A stretch of 11,561 nt of DNA from Gammaproteobacteria bacterium. Lineage in GTDB: Bacteria > Gemmatimonadota > Gemmatimonadetes > Longimicrobiales > Gaopeijiaceae. A model generated the notes under the pieces. It was not told where the DNA came from. It saw only the letters and a program-made list of their open reading frames with translations, and did not search any database. A program made the position numbers and the translations under genes. This document shows, one piece after another, positions 1 to 5,945 of this stretch; position 1 is the stretch's first letter, and each line of letters begins with the position of its first letter. The stretch covers positions 1 through 11,561 of the forward strand of contig VYDD01000271.1 of the NCBI GenBank assembly GCA_009843625.1, given 5' to 3'.

Positions 1-2
1 AT

Positions 3-1793
3 CCGGACGACGACGAGGAGCCGGCGCCCGCCGCCACCCCGGTTGCCGCACCGACCGCAGCCGAGGCCCCGGCCGGCGAGACGTCGGTGGTCGAGCAGCT
101 CCGCGCGAACGCGGAGGCGTTCAGCTACGGCATCGGCACGGCAGGCGGGACCATCACGACCGCCACGATCTCCGAGCCGCTCACCTTCAACGGCGTCCTG
201 GCCAACGACTCCTACTCCTCGGGCCTGCTCGCCTACCTGTTCGAGGGACTGACGGAGGTCTCGTGGCTCACCGACGAGGTCGAGCCCGCGCTGGCCGAGT
301 CGTGGGAGCACTCCGCCGACGGCCTCACCTGGACGTTCAACCTCCGCCGCGACGTGCGCTGGCACGACGGCGAGCCGTTCACCGCCCGAGACGTCGAGTT
401 CACCTTCAACCGCATCATCTACAACCCCGACATCCCGACCTCCGCGCGCGCCGCGTTCCAGTTCCGCTACCTCGACGAGGCCGGCGCCTGGCAGGAGGCG
501 CCGATGACCGTCGCCGCGGTCGACGACTACACGGTCCGGTTCGTGCTGCCGACGCCGTTCGCGCCGTTCCTGCGCTCGATGGGGACGTCCATCTACCCCC
601 GGCACATCCTCGAACCGCACGTCGAGGCGGGGACCTTCGACGCGCTGTGGGGCGTGGACTCGGATCCCGCCGAGGTCGTCGGCACCGGCCCGTTCACCAT
701 CGAGAGCTACACGCCGGGGGAGGGCGTGGTGCTGGTGCGCAACCCGGACTACTGGCTCCGCGACGCGGAGGGGAACGCGCTCCCCTACATCGAGCGCGTC
801 GTCCACCTGCTGGTGCCGAGCATCGACGACGACCTCGCGAAGTTCCGGGCCGGCGAGGTGGACGCGTACGGGATGCGGGGTCAGGACTACGCCCTGCTCG
901 AGCCCGAGCAGCAGGAGGGCAACTTCACCATCCACCGCCGCGGTCCGGCCTTCGGGACGACCTTCCTCGGCTTCAACCTCAACGCCGGCTCGAACCCCGA
1001 GAGCGGCGAGCCGTACGTCGCGCCGGAGATGCTCGCCTGGTTCAGCGAAGTCGAGTTCCGGCGCGCCGTCGCCCACAGCATCGACAAGGCGCGGATCATC
1101 GACGAGGTCCAGCACGGGCTCGGCTATCCGCAGTGGGCCTCCATCAGCCCCGCCGCCGGCGACTTCCACAACCCGTTCGTGCGCCGCCACGAGTACGACG
1201 TCGCGGGCGCCAACGCGATCCTCGACGGCCTGGGCTGGACGGATCGCGACGGCGACGGCGTGCGCGCGGACCTCGCGGGCAACCCGATCTCCTTCAAGCT
1301 CGTCACGAACGTCGACAACGACGTGCGGGCGCGGGTCGCCGCGATCATCGACGAGGGCCTGGACCTCATCGGCATCGACGCACGGTTCGAGCCCATCGAC
1401 TTCGGGGACCTCGTGGGGCAGCTGACCACGACGTACGACTGGGAGGCGATGATCGTCGGGCTCAGCGGAGGCACCGAGCCGCACTTCGGCATGGCCGTGT
1501 GGCACAGCGGCGAGTCGCTGCACCTCTGGCACCCGAACCAGGAGCACCCGGCCACCGAGTGGGAGGCGGCGATCGACGAGTCGTACGTGCAGGGGAGCCA
1601 GGAACTCGACCGCGAGCTGCGCGTCCAGCACTACCGTCGCGCGCAGGAGATCGCGGCCGAGCAACTGCCGCTCATCTACACGACGCTCTCGGAGCGCCTG
1701 ACCGCGGTCCGCAACGTGTTCGGCAACACGACGCCGACCCTGTACGGGCTGTGGGACGTCCGGTACGTGTACCGCACGGACATGAACTACTGA
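3..1793 (+). CDS. ABC transporter substrate-binding protein, family 5 (oligopeptide/dipeptide type), 5'-partial
   Basis: The frame is open from the window edge; 596 residues are visible and end with TGA at 1791-1793. The first ~28 residues are an acidic then Ala/Pro/Thr-rich linker, as found after the lipid-anchored cysteine of Gram-positive-type or Chloroflexota lipoproteins; the signal peptide must lie upstream. The body has the SBP_bac_5 signs: an early 'LAESWE...DGLTWTFNLR' block, the signature 'WHDGEPFTARDVEFTFN' (nt ~360-410), then 'GTGPFTIESY' and 'VRNPDYW' blocks, and a late segment 'RRAVAHSIDKARI' typical of DppA/OppA-like proteins. The family binds peptides, nickel or other solutes outside the membrane and delivers them to a permease; the ligand cannot be told from sequence. 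No permease or ATPase gene follows, so any partners are upstream or elsewhere. A GTG at 87 exists but is internal. Confidence 0.93.
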   Translation, partial: PDDDEEPAPAATPVAAPTAAEAPAGETSVVEQLRANAEAFSYGIGTAGGTITTATISEPLTFNGVLANDSYSSGLLAYLFEGLTEVSWLTDEVEPALAESWEHSADGLTWTFNLRRDVRWHDGEPFTARDVEFTFNRIIYNPDIPTSARAAFQFRYLDEAGAWQEAPMTVAAVDDYTVRFVLPTPFAPFLRSMGTSIYPRHILEPHVEAGTFDALWGVDSDPAEVVGTGPFTIESYTPGEGVVLVRNPDYWLRDAEGNALPYIERVVHLLVPSIDDDLAKFRAGEVDAYGMRGQDYALLEPEQQEGNFTIHRRGPAFGTTFLGFNLNAGSNPESGEPYVAPEMLAWFSEVEFRRAVAHSIDKARIIDEVQHGLGYPQWASISPAAGDFHNPFVRRHEYDVAGANAILDGLGWTDRDGDGVRADLAGNPISFKLVTNVDNDVRARVAAIIDEGLDLIGIDARFEPIDFGDLVGQLTTTYDWEAMIVGLSGGTEPHFGMAVWHSGESLHLWHPNQEHPATEWEAAIDESYVQGSQELDRELRVQHYRRAQEIAAEQLPLIYTTLSERLTAVRNVFGNTTPTLYGLWDVRYVYRTDMNY

Positions 1794-1841
1794 GTCGCCT
1801 TCCACGCATCCCGGTTAGGAAGTCCGACGACACCAGGCACC

Positions 1842-2090
1842 ATGGCGGGCGATGGTGGGTCCGTGCGCGTAACCCTGACTCTCGACGACGACGTGGCGGC
1901 GGCTCTCAGGGAGCGGGCCCGGCTCGCGGACCTGCCGTTCAAGCAGGTCGTCAATGACACCCTGCGGCGAGGCCTCTCCCCCGCGCTCGCCGGCGAGGGT
2001 CCCGGCTACCGGGTCAGGCCTCACGACAGCGGATTCCGGCCCGGAGTCGATCCGCTCCGTCTGAACCAGCTGAACGACTCACGGACGTGA
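1842..2090 (+). CDS. orphan VapB-like antitoxin, shortened C-terminus
   Basis: 82 residues from ATG 1842, or 75 from GTG 1863, which would start directly at the conserved 'VRVTLTLDDDVAAAL' and follows a GGTGGG stretch. The sequence has a beta strand then two helices with 'RARLADLPFKQVVNDTLRRGL', the usual ribbon-helix-helix-like N-terminus of a VapB antitoxin subfamily, followed by the toxin-binding tail 'GYRVRPHDSGFRPGVDPLRLNQL'. In relatives the tail normally continues with an acidic 'DELE' helix and is followed at once by a PIN toxin. Here the match stops after 'LNQL' and the frame ends five codons later. No toxin follows; the next gene is on the opposite strand. I infer an antitoxin left behind after a deletion that began near 2074. 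Confidence 0.7.
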   Translation: MAGDGGSVRVTLTLDDDVAAALRERARLADLPFKQVVNDTLRRGLSPALAGEGPGYRVRPHDSGFRPGVDPLRLNQLNDSRT

Positions 2091-2202
2091 ACTACCGGGC
2101 AGCCCGCCTCAGGGGTGGCCGTGAGTGCGGCGGTGCAGCGCAGAGAGGTCCAGTGGGCGTCGTACCAGACCCCCTTGGCAAGGCTCGGGGCGGACCGATC
2201 GC

Positions 2203-2631
2203 TCAGTCCTCCCGAGCCGTCATCCACGGGTTGACGACCTGCACGTCGGAGGACTCGAAGTCGGCCACGTTCCGGGTAGCGACGACGAGGCCGTGCGCCC
2301 GCGCGATCCCCGCGACCAGGGAGTCGCCCAGATCCATCACGCGACCGCGAAGGCGCGCGCGCGCCCGGAATTCAGCCGCCCACTCGGCCGATGGGCGGTC
2401 CAGAGTCACTATGCGGTCGCCATACAGCTCGATGAGCTCTCCGAGCATGCCCGCGAGTCGGTCCCGACGTCCCCCCTCCGGGAGAAGGCGCAACCCGTAC
2501 TCCACCTCATGAATGAGCAGCGTGGAGAACCAGAGATCGTCATGCCGGTCCAGGAACGCGATGACACCCGGCGACGGGGCATCCCGTGTGAGCTCCGACA
2601 GCACGTTGGTGTCGAGGAGGAACGCGGTCAC
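2203..2631 (-). CDS. vapC: PIN-domain ribonuclease toxin (VapC/FitB type)
   Basis: 142 residues starting at GTG 2631-2629, which overlaps the antitoxin stop by four bases (GTGA), the usual coupling in TA operons. Metal-binding residues expected of a PIN nuclease are visible: D7 in 'LLDTNVLSEL', E42 in 'HEVEYG', D103 in 'GDSLVAGIA' and D124 in 'TRNVADFE'. VapC toxins cleave tRNA or rRNA when their antitoxin is degraded; the target cannot be read from the sequence. An open frame continues upstream to 2877, but that part is the shadow of the antitoxin and is Arg/Gly-rich without family resemblance, so it is not part of the protein. All four acidic positions are present, so it should be active. 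Confidence 0.9.
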   Translation of the reverse strand: MTAFLLDTNVLSELTRDAPSPGVIAFLDRHDDLWFSTLLIHEVEYGLRLLPEGGRRDRLAGMLGELIELYGDRIVTLDRPSAEWAAEFRARARLRGRVMDLGDSLVAGIARAHGLVVATRNVADFESSDVQVVNPWMTARED

Positions 2632-2909
2632 TCGCCGGCATCCTCGCTGAGCGGACTCCCGCGCCGAGACGACCGCTCCGGCATCGGCAGGTTGAGGCCT
2701 CGCGGGGTGTGCTGCACGAGCCACCGGCCGAGCGCCTCGCGAGGCTTCGTCGCGGCATCCCATTCCGCGGCCGCCACGACGACAAAGGACTTTCGCGCTC
2801 CGATCCTCTGGGGACCCTCGTCTTCCGAACGGCGCAGTATCTCCGACAGTCGGGCCTTCGCTTCGGCCACTGTCCACACGCGCGTCGAAGCGGGGCGGAG
2901 CACTGACAT
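2628..2909 (-). CDS. Phd/YefM-family antitoxin for the adjacent PIN toxin
   Basis: 93 residues from ATG 2909. A GTG at 2930 would add seven residues, but the ATG is preceded by a strong purine-rich ribosome site (GAGGGAGGG, ending about five bases before it), so I prefer 2909. The N-terminal fold is recognisable: 'VWTVAEAKARLSEILRRSEDEGPQRIGARKSFVVVAAAEWDA' matches the Phd/YefM pattern of a DNA-binding dimerisation domain with the 'AKarlSe...GPQ' motif. The C-terminal third is Pro/Arg-rich and should wrap the toxin. It overlaps the toxin gene by four bases. Upstream on this strand lies TGTACA-GGG-CTAGAC, an element also found before the next TA pair, likely the autorepression operator. Confidence 0.88.
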   Translation of the reverse strand: MSVLRPASTRVWTVAEAKARLSEILRRSEDEGPQRIGARKSFVVVAAAEWDAATKPREALGRWLVQHTPRGLNLPMPERSSRRGSPLSEDAGE

Positions 2910-2946
2910 CGGTACCCTCCCTCGGGGCACTAAGCTGAGCGGGACC

Positions 2947-2968
2947 AGTCTAGTCTAGCCCTGTACAG
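2947..2968 (-). promoter_or_regulatory. putative operator of the 2203-2909 TA operon
   Basis: On the minus strand the sequence reads TGTACAGGGCTAGACTAGACT; it includes the 8-bp palindrome CTGTACAG (2961-2968) and two CTAG tetramers five bases apart. CTAG is rare in this GC-rich window outside TA promoters. The element matches TGTACAATCTAGAC before the 3219 gene. I infer antitoxin binding; no clear -10 box is visible. Confidence 0.4.
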
Positions 2969-3033
2969 TCGAGCGACGTAAGTGCCGAGAAGTGCCGCCC
3001 TGGCGCTCCATCGCGGCGGCGACCGCTCGCGAG

Positions 3034-3163
3034 GGTGGCGCCCAGTCCTCGAGACTCATGCTCTATCCGATGATTGAGGGGTATGGGAGGGGTGTAACGA
3101 TCGGGAGATCGTCCGCGGCTCTGGGCGGCGGCGGCGCTTCCGTCCTTTCGCTCGGCGCCACTG
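3034..3163 (+). repeat. dispersed intergenic repeat, copy R1 (long form)
   Basis: Shares with the other copies the core 'GCCCAGT-N-CTCRAGACTSATG' followed by CTCTNTCCGATGANTGAG. R1 and R2 are long versions that stay similar for about 120 bp: both contain the identical TCGGGAGATCGTCCG (3101-3115 here) and finish with CTCGGCGCYACTG. In R1 the segment ACGATC-GGGA-GATCGT forms a perfect 6-bp stem with a four-base loop (from 3098). Function unknown; it lies between divergent TA operons. Confidence 0.65.
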
Positions 3164-3181
3164 CTCGGTCACGGCAGACTG

Positions 3182-3212
3182 TGTACAATCTAGACGGAAC
3201 ATCTAGCTGGAG
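3182..3212 (+). promoter_or_regulatory. promoter/operator and ribosome site of the 3219 TA operon
   Basis: A good -10 hexamer TACAAT is at 3184-3189. Two direct ATCTAG boxes lie at 3188-3193 and 3201-3206, 13 bp apart, overlapping and following the -10, where an antitoxin would block transcription. The ribosome site GGAG (3209-3212) is six bases before ATG 3219. No clear -35 box was found. TGTACA-AT-CTAGAC is shared with the divergent operon on the left. Confidence 0.55.
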
Positions 3213-3218
3213 TCTCCC

Positions 3219-3473
3219 ATGACCGACTGGCCCCTTCAGGACGCGAAGAACCGGTTCAGCGCCGTGGTCGATGCCGCTCTCGCCGGCGATCCGCAGCGGG
3301 TGACGCGTCGGGGACGGCCCGCTGTGGTCGTGCTGGCCGTCGATGAGTATGAACGACTCCGTCGCGTCGAGAGGGCCTACGCTCCCACGCTGGGCGAGTT
3401 GCTCCTCGATGTTCCCCAGGACGGCCAGGAGTTCGAGCGCCTCCCCCTGCCCCAGCGACCGACCGGCCTCTGA
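3219..3473 (+). CDS. Phd/YefM-family antitoxin
   Basis: 84 residues. 'WPLQDAKNRFSAVVDAALAGDPQRVTRRGRPAVVVLAVDEYERL' is a clear Phd/YefM N-terminal domain, with the Trp near residue 4, the 'DAKNRFS' helix, the 'PQRVTRRG' turn and the 'VVVLAVDEYERL' strand-helix. The tail 'TLGELLLDVPQ...PQRPTGL' is the usual toxin-neutralising segment. The start is supported by GGAG at 3209-3212. Stop TGA (3471-3473) overlaps the toxin start by one base (TGATG), so the two are translated as a coupled pair. Expected to repress its own promoter through the CTAG boxes just upstream. Confidence 0.92.
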   Translation: MTDWPLQDAKNRFSAVVDAALAGDPQRVTRRGRPAVVVLAVDEYERLRRVERAYAPTLGELLLDVPQDGQEFERLPLPQRPTGL

Positions 3474-3898
3474 TGTTCCTCATCGACACCGACGTGCTCT
3501 CCGCGCTGCGCCGAGGGGAACGGCACCCGCACGCGGTTCGCTGGCTGACGGCCCAGCGCACCTCCGACCTGTACTTGAGCGTCGTGACCGTCGGGGAGAT
3601 CGAGCGGGGCATCGAGCAGCAGCGGCATCGCGACCATGCGTTCGCCCGTGAGCTCGCGGGCTGGCTCGACCGCGTGCTCGGCTGGTACGGCGACCGCGTG
3701 CTGCCCGTCGATCTCGCGACGTCGCGACGGTGGGGCCGACTCTCTGCCGCCCTAGGCCATGAGAGCTCTGACCTGCTCATCGCCGCGACCGCGCTGGAGC
3801 ATGGCCTGACCGTCGTGACGCGGAACGAGAGGCACTTCGAGCCCACCGCCGCTCCCGTGCTCAACCCATTCTCGGACGGGGAAGAGGTAGATGGGTAG
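3473..3898 (+). CDS. vapC: PIN-domain ribonuclease toxin (VapC/FitB type)
   Basis: 141 residues, ATG 3473 overlapping the antitoxin stop. PIN motifs: D5 in 'LIDTDVLSALRRGE', E42 in 'VTVGEIERGI', D100 in 'SSDLLIAATA', and 'VVTRNERHFE' near residue 115. The fourth acidic position, usually Asp in 'TRNxxDF', is His121; this variant is common in FitB-like relatives and does not by itself mean loss of activity. The product should be a Mg-dependent RNase held inactive by the protein encoded just upstream. The gene is intact and of normal length (VapC toxins are about 125-145 residues). Confidence 0.92.
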   Translation: MFLIDTDVLSALRRGERHPHAVRWLTAQRTSDLYLSVVTVGEIERGIEQQRHRDHAFARELAGWLDRVLGWYGDRVLPVDLATSRRWGRLSAALGHESSDLLIAATALEHGLTVVTRNERHFEPTAAPVLNPFSDGEEVDG

Positions 3899-4030
3899 GT
3901 GGGTGTCACCCTGAGCCAGCCGGCACGCTGAGCGACCCGGCACGCGGGCTCGTCCATCTCGAGGAGTGCGCGGCGGTTGGCGCCAGATCCCCACGCAATA
4001 GCTCTGTTGAAGGACCCCGCGCCGTCGACC

Positions 4031-4080
4031 TCCAGTTGTCAGGACTGATGCTCTGTCCGCCATGCGAGCGGCACGCGGCC
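4031..4080 (+). repeat. dispersed intergenic repeat, copy R3 (short form)
   Basis: Contains CCAGTTGTCAGGACTGATG and CTCTGTCCG, then GAGCGGCACGCGG. The CAGT...ACTG arms of a small hairpin are kept. A further piece resembling only the 3' part of the repeat (GCTGAGCGACCCGGCACGCGG) lies about 100 bp upstream, near 3928. Located between the 3473 toxin and the next antitoxin. Confidence 0.6.
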
Positions 4081-4115
4081 GGGTCGCGACGACGGTTGGA
4101 GACACACGATGACAC

Positions 4116-4155
4116 GACTAGTCTGATGGCTAGTCAGATCGATGTGGAGATGGAG
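4116..4155 (+). promoter_or_regulatory. paired CTAG operator and ribosome site before the 4162 antitoxin
   Basis: GACTAGTC (4116-4123, a perfect palindrome) and GGCTAGTC (4128-4135) are 12 bp apart, similar in content and spacing to the paired ATCTAG boxes before 3219. GGAG at 4152-4155 is six bases before GTG 4162, the same layout as GGAG-6-ATG at 3219. This argues that the operator is not coding and that upstream ATGs (4036, 4126, 4150) are not the start. Confidence 0.5.
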
Positions 4156-4161
4156 ACCAGC

Positions 4162-4422
4162 GTGGGCAGGGGCTGGACAGTCCAGGATGCCAAGTCGAAG
4201 TTCAGCGAGTTCCTCGACACGGCCATCGAGGACGGGCCGCAGATCGTCATGAGGCGGGGCGTGGAGACCGCCGTGCTTCTTCCGATCGAGCATTGGCGGA
4301 GATTGGAGCGCCTGGCCGCTCCCGATCTGAAGGAACTGCTGCTGGCCTCCGAGCCGCGGACCGATGCCCTGACGCCCCCACGCCGCCGGTACCGGCTGCG
4401 GCCGCGTCCGCCGTCGGACTAG
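4162..4422 (+). CDS. Phd/YefM-family antitoxin without a working toxin
   Basis: 86 residues from GTG 4162. I choose this start because the ribosome site and the distance to the conserved 'GWTVQDAKSKFSEF' match the 3219 antitoxin; ATG 4126 is the main alternative and would add 12 residues over the operator. The fold signs are complete: 'GWTVQDAKSKFSEFLDTAIEDGPQIVMRRGVETAVLLPIEHWRRLE', then the toxin-binding tail 'DLKELLLASEPRTDALTPP' with a basic end. Two bases after its stop a vapC start begins but is cut after about eight codons. The antitoxin itself shows no damage, so it may still repress its promoter or act on other PIN toxins. Confidence 0.85.
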   Translation: MGRGWTVQDAKSKFSEFLDTAIEDGPQIVMRRGVETAVLLPIEHWRRLERLAAPDLKELLLASEPRTDALTPPRRRYRLRPRPPSD

Positions 4423-4424
4423 CC

Positions 4425-4484
4425 GTGCACCTGCTCGACACCCAGGTGGACTCCGACACCGCGCTCGGCGCCTCGGTCAGGTAG
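4425..4484 (+). pseudogene. vapC stub: first ~8 codons of a PIN toxin
   Basis: GTG 4425 begins 'VHLLDTQV', the start expected of a FitB/VapC toxin (consensus like 'MHLLDTNVVSELRK') at the position expected after its antitoxin. From about 4449 the frame reads 'DSDTALGASVR' and stops at 4482-4484, with no PIN resemblance. The DNA beyond the break is explained by a parE gene on the other strand. Only the first catalytic Asp is left, so there is no function. Confidence 0.65.
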
Positions 4485-4543
4485 TGCTCGGCGGCCTCAT
4501 CGAGGTCACGGCGCGCACGCCCACGGAGGACGACGGGCTTCAC
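4451..4543 (-). pseudogene. parE stub: first ~31 codons of a RelE/ParE-family toxin
   Basis: GTG 4543 lies two bases after the parD stop. It reads 'KPVVLRGRARRDLDEAAEHYL' and then 'TEAPSAVSE', matching the N-terminal strand and helical hairpin of ParE toxins. After about residue 31 the frame runs into the antisense of the vapC stub and of the Phd gene (open to 4247) and loses all resemblance. A full ParE is about 95-105 residues, so the active C-terminal part is missing. Confidence 0.65.
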
Positions 4544-4545
4544 CG

Positions 4546-4779
4546 CTAGCGGGCGGCGCGCACCCGATCGCGAAGGCCGGCGAAGTACTCTGCATCGGCC
4601 GTGACCGCTGGCGGCGACGCCGCGCCATCGAGCAGCAGGCTGCGCAGACGCTGGCGATCTTGGTCCTTGCGGATCAACTCGCGGACGTACTCACTCGACG
4701 AGCTGTATCCGCGGGCGCCGACCTGGTGGTCGACGAAGGACTTGAGGGCTTCGGGAAGCGAGATGTTCATCGTGCTCAT
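4546..4779 (-). CDS. parD: ParD-family antitoxin (RHH), toxin partner truncated
   Basis: 77 residues from ATG 4779. 'TMNISLPEALKSFVDHQVGARGYSSSSEYVRELIRKDQDRQRLRSLLLDG' is a typical ParD: an RHH strand, two helices with the 'YSSSSEYVRELIRKDQ' signature, then a helical tail 'AEYFAGLRDRVRAAR' that binds ParE. Length is normal. The gene is intact but its ParE partner directly downstream is cut after ~31 codons. Upstream, CTTTGACAAAG (4797-4807) is a perfect 5-1-5 palindrome and a CTAG sits at 4789-4792; either could be its operator. Confidence 0.88.
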   Translation of the reverse strand: MSTMNISLPEALKSFVDHQVGARGYSSSSEYVRELIRKDQDRQRLRSLLLDGAASPPAVTADAEYFAGLRDRVRAAR

Positions 4780-4796
4780 GGTGCAACGCTAGTGGG

Positions 4797-4807
4797 CTTT
4801 GACAAAG
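4797..4807. promoter_or_regulatory. short palindrome upstream of parD
   Basis: CTTTG-A-CAAAG, perfect arms, 18 bases before the parD start. On the minus strand it includes TTGTCA, a near -35 box, but no -10 fits at 17 bp, so its role is uncertain. Confidence 0.25.
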
Positions 4808-4905
4808 CTCGGCAAGCCCGCGGCGTCTCAATGCTGGCGGTTTTCCCCTCCGGCGCGCCGGCTCGAAAGGATGACGCCCGGAGCGGACCCGGACCCCTGA
4901 GCCTC

Positions 4906-5025
4906 GGCTCTCACGACTGATGCTCTGTCCGATGAGTGAGCGGCATACGCGGGGTGTGAGGGTCGGGAGATCGTCCGTGGCTTGCGCAGCGGCGTCGCTC
5001 CCGTCCGTACGCTCGGCGCTACTGG
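4906..5025 (+). repeat. dispersed intergenic repeat, copy R2 (long form)
   Basis: Begins GGCTCTCACGACTGATGCTC, continues TGTCCGATGAGTGAGCGGCA and keeps TCGGGAGATCGTCCG (4963-4977) and CTCGGCGCTACTG in common with R1 over about 120 bp. Its right end runs through the stop codon (5019-5021) of the PIN toxin encoded on the minus strand, so the repeat abuts the 3' end of that gene with no spacer. Confidence 0.65.
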
Positions 5026-5429
5026 AGTGAATCGAGTCTCGACAGGAAGCGCGGCGCGTTTGCGATCGTGACGCCGTGGTGCAGACCCAGAGGGAGCAGG
5101 TGGCGGCGGTCGCCCGTGACGAGGAAGTCCGCGTCGGCGTCCACCGCACACTCAAGGACGCGGCTGTCACCCTGGTTGCCTTCGACTGCCGGCGGGCGTG
5201 GCGTCGGTTCGATGACGGTTGCCGCGTTCCGGAGCGCGCCGAGCGCGAGAGTTGCCTCCTCGTCGCTCCACCCGAACTTCTGGACGAGGACGCCGGACGC
5301 CTCACGGAGGATGAACGGCGACAGGTACAGGTCGAACCGCTGCCGGAGCGCGAGCTCGAGCACGAGCCTCTCGTTGCCGGGGAAGTTGAGGCCCGAGACG
5401 ATGACGTTCGTGTCGAGAACGACCCTCAT
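5019..5429 (-). CDS. PIN-domain toxin of the PIN_3 / COG1569 type
   Basis: 136 residues from ATG 5429, which overlaps the antitoxin stop by four bases (ATGA). It differs from the two FitB-like toxins nearby: 'MRVVLDTNVIVSGLNFPGN' with D6, 'LSPFILREASGVL' with E43, 'QGDSRVLECAVDADADFLVTGD' with D88, D101 and D107, then 'RRHLLPLGLHHGVTIANAPRFL'. This is the usual signature of 'putative TA toxin, PIN family' proteins. All expected acidic residues are present and length is normal, so it should be a functional metal-dependent RNase; its target is unknown. Confidence 0.9.
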   Translation of the reverse strand: MRVVLDTNVIVSGLNFPGNERLVLELALRQRFDLYLSPFILREASGVLVQKFGWSDEEATLALGALRNAATVIEPTPRPPAVEGNQGDSRVLECAVDADADFLVTGDRRHLLPLGLHHGVTIANAPRFLSRLDSLQ

Positions 5430-5683
5430 GCAGAGGTTGCGTCGGACTCCGCGCGGTACTCATCGACCAGTCGCTCGACATCCTCCGGACCGATGCCGCG
5501 CTCGCGCGCTCGCTGCTCGCCATACTCGAGCAGCCGGCGCCACTTGGAGTCGTCGATGTAGCGCCGAAGGGCCTCGCGCACCAGCTCGCTGCGGGTTCTT
5601 CCCTCTTGTTCGACAAGTTGGTCCACCTGTGTCGCCATCTCCGGCGGGAGTGAGAACGTGACGGTGGTGGTGGTTCTGCCCAT
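5426..5683 (-). CDS. ribbon-helix-helix (CopG-type) antitoxin
   Basis: 85 residues from ATG 5683. The frame is open to 5773, but the conserved part starts here: 'TTTVTFSLPPEMATQVDQLVEQEGRTRSELVREALRRYI', an RHH DNA-binding domain with the strand 'TVTFSLP' and the 'RTRSELVREALRRYI' helix. The tail 'WRRLLEYGEQRARERGIGPEDVERLVDEYR' is a long amphipathic segment that should bind the PIN toxin. A 19-bp near-palindrome lies 20 bases upstream, suggesting autorepression. It overlaps the toxin gene by four bases. Confidence 0.9.
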   Translation of the reverse strand: MGRTTTTVTFSLPPEMATQVDQLVEQEGRTRSELVREALRRYIDDSKWRRLLEYGEQRARERGIGPEDVERLVDEYRAESDATSA

Positions 5684-5702
5684 GCGAGTGGCACTCCCGA
5701 GG

Positions 5703-5721
5703 GTTCTTACTGAGTATGAAC
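5703..5721. promoter_or_regulatory. 19-bp near-palindromic operator before the RHH antitoxin
   Basis: GTTCTTACTGAGTATGAAC: nine-base arms with one mismatch around a central G. It is centred about 29 bases upstream of the ATG at 5683. RHH antitoxins bind such short inverted repeats as dimers. On the minus strand it contains CATACT, a possible -10. Confidence 0.5.
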
Positions 5722-5769
5722 GGCTCGCGACGGCGATGCAACCGGCGATCAGCTGAGGCGGACGATCGG

Positions 5770-5945
5770 GCACGTCCCACGAGCGCTCGTTCGAGAGTCG
5801 TGACCTCGACGGGGATGGTCCGGCGCGGGAAGTACCCGCCCCGCATCCCGCCAGGAGATCCCGCCGTCGTGCGACACCAGAGGTGCCGTACCGAGTCGGG
5901 GCGGTCGAACTCGATGCCGCACGCGCAGAGACCCACGTGGCACAC
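5770..5945 (-). pseudogene. possible gene relic, reading frame unclear
   Basis: One minus-strand frame reads 'GLCACGIEFDRPDSVRHLWC' and then 'GGYFPRRTIPVEVTTLERAL' with GC-rich third positions. A neighbouring frame contains 'VSHDGGISWRDAG' (5839-5877), which fits the Asp-box pattern SxDxGxTW found in sialidase-like repeats. Joining 'DSVRHLW' to 'VSHDGGISWR' needs a one-base change. I cannot decide which frame, if either, was coding. Confidence 0.2.

Larger units (their letters stand above)
2910..3218. other. divergent intergenic region between two Phd-PIN operons
   Basis: 309 bases without a credible gene. It holds the promoter/operator of the left operon (about 2947-2968), repeat copy R1 (3034-3163) and the promoter/operator of the right operon (3182-3206). 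The two operators share TGTACA followed two or three bases later by CTAGAC, one on each strand, so the region is roughly symmetrical around the repeat. Confidence 0.6.

Noticed and set aside
263..1957. 564-codon plus-strand open frame
   Set aside because: Arg/Pro/Ala-rich shadow of the solute-binding protein gene with no family resemblance, as expected from GC-rich antisense or out-of-frame reading.
2632..2877. N-terminal extension of the PIN toxin at 2203
   Set aside because: It overlaps the Phd antitoxin in another frame and looks like shadow sequence; the GTG at 2631 gives the normal VapC start and coupling.
3973..4020. GTTGGCG and GTTGAAG as recombination core sites near R3
   Set aside because: Neither fits GTTRRRY and there is no inverse core partner.
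3034..5025. The repeats as integron attC sites separating TA cassettes
   Set aside because: The spacing and TA content are suggestive, but I found no paired RYYYAAC / GTTRRRY core sites in the expected arrangement, genes run in both directions, and no integrase is in the window.
5068..5661. Long plus-strand frames opposite the RHH-PIN_3 operon
   Set aside because: Both are antisense shadows of two well-supported TA genes.
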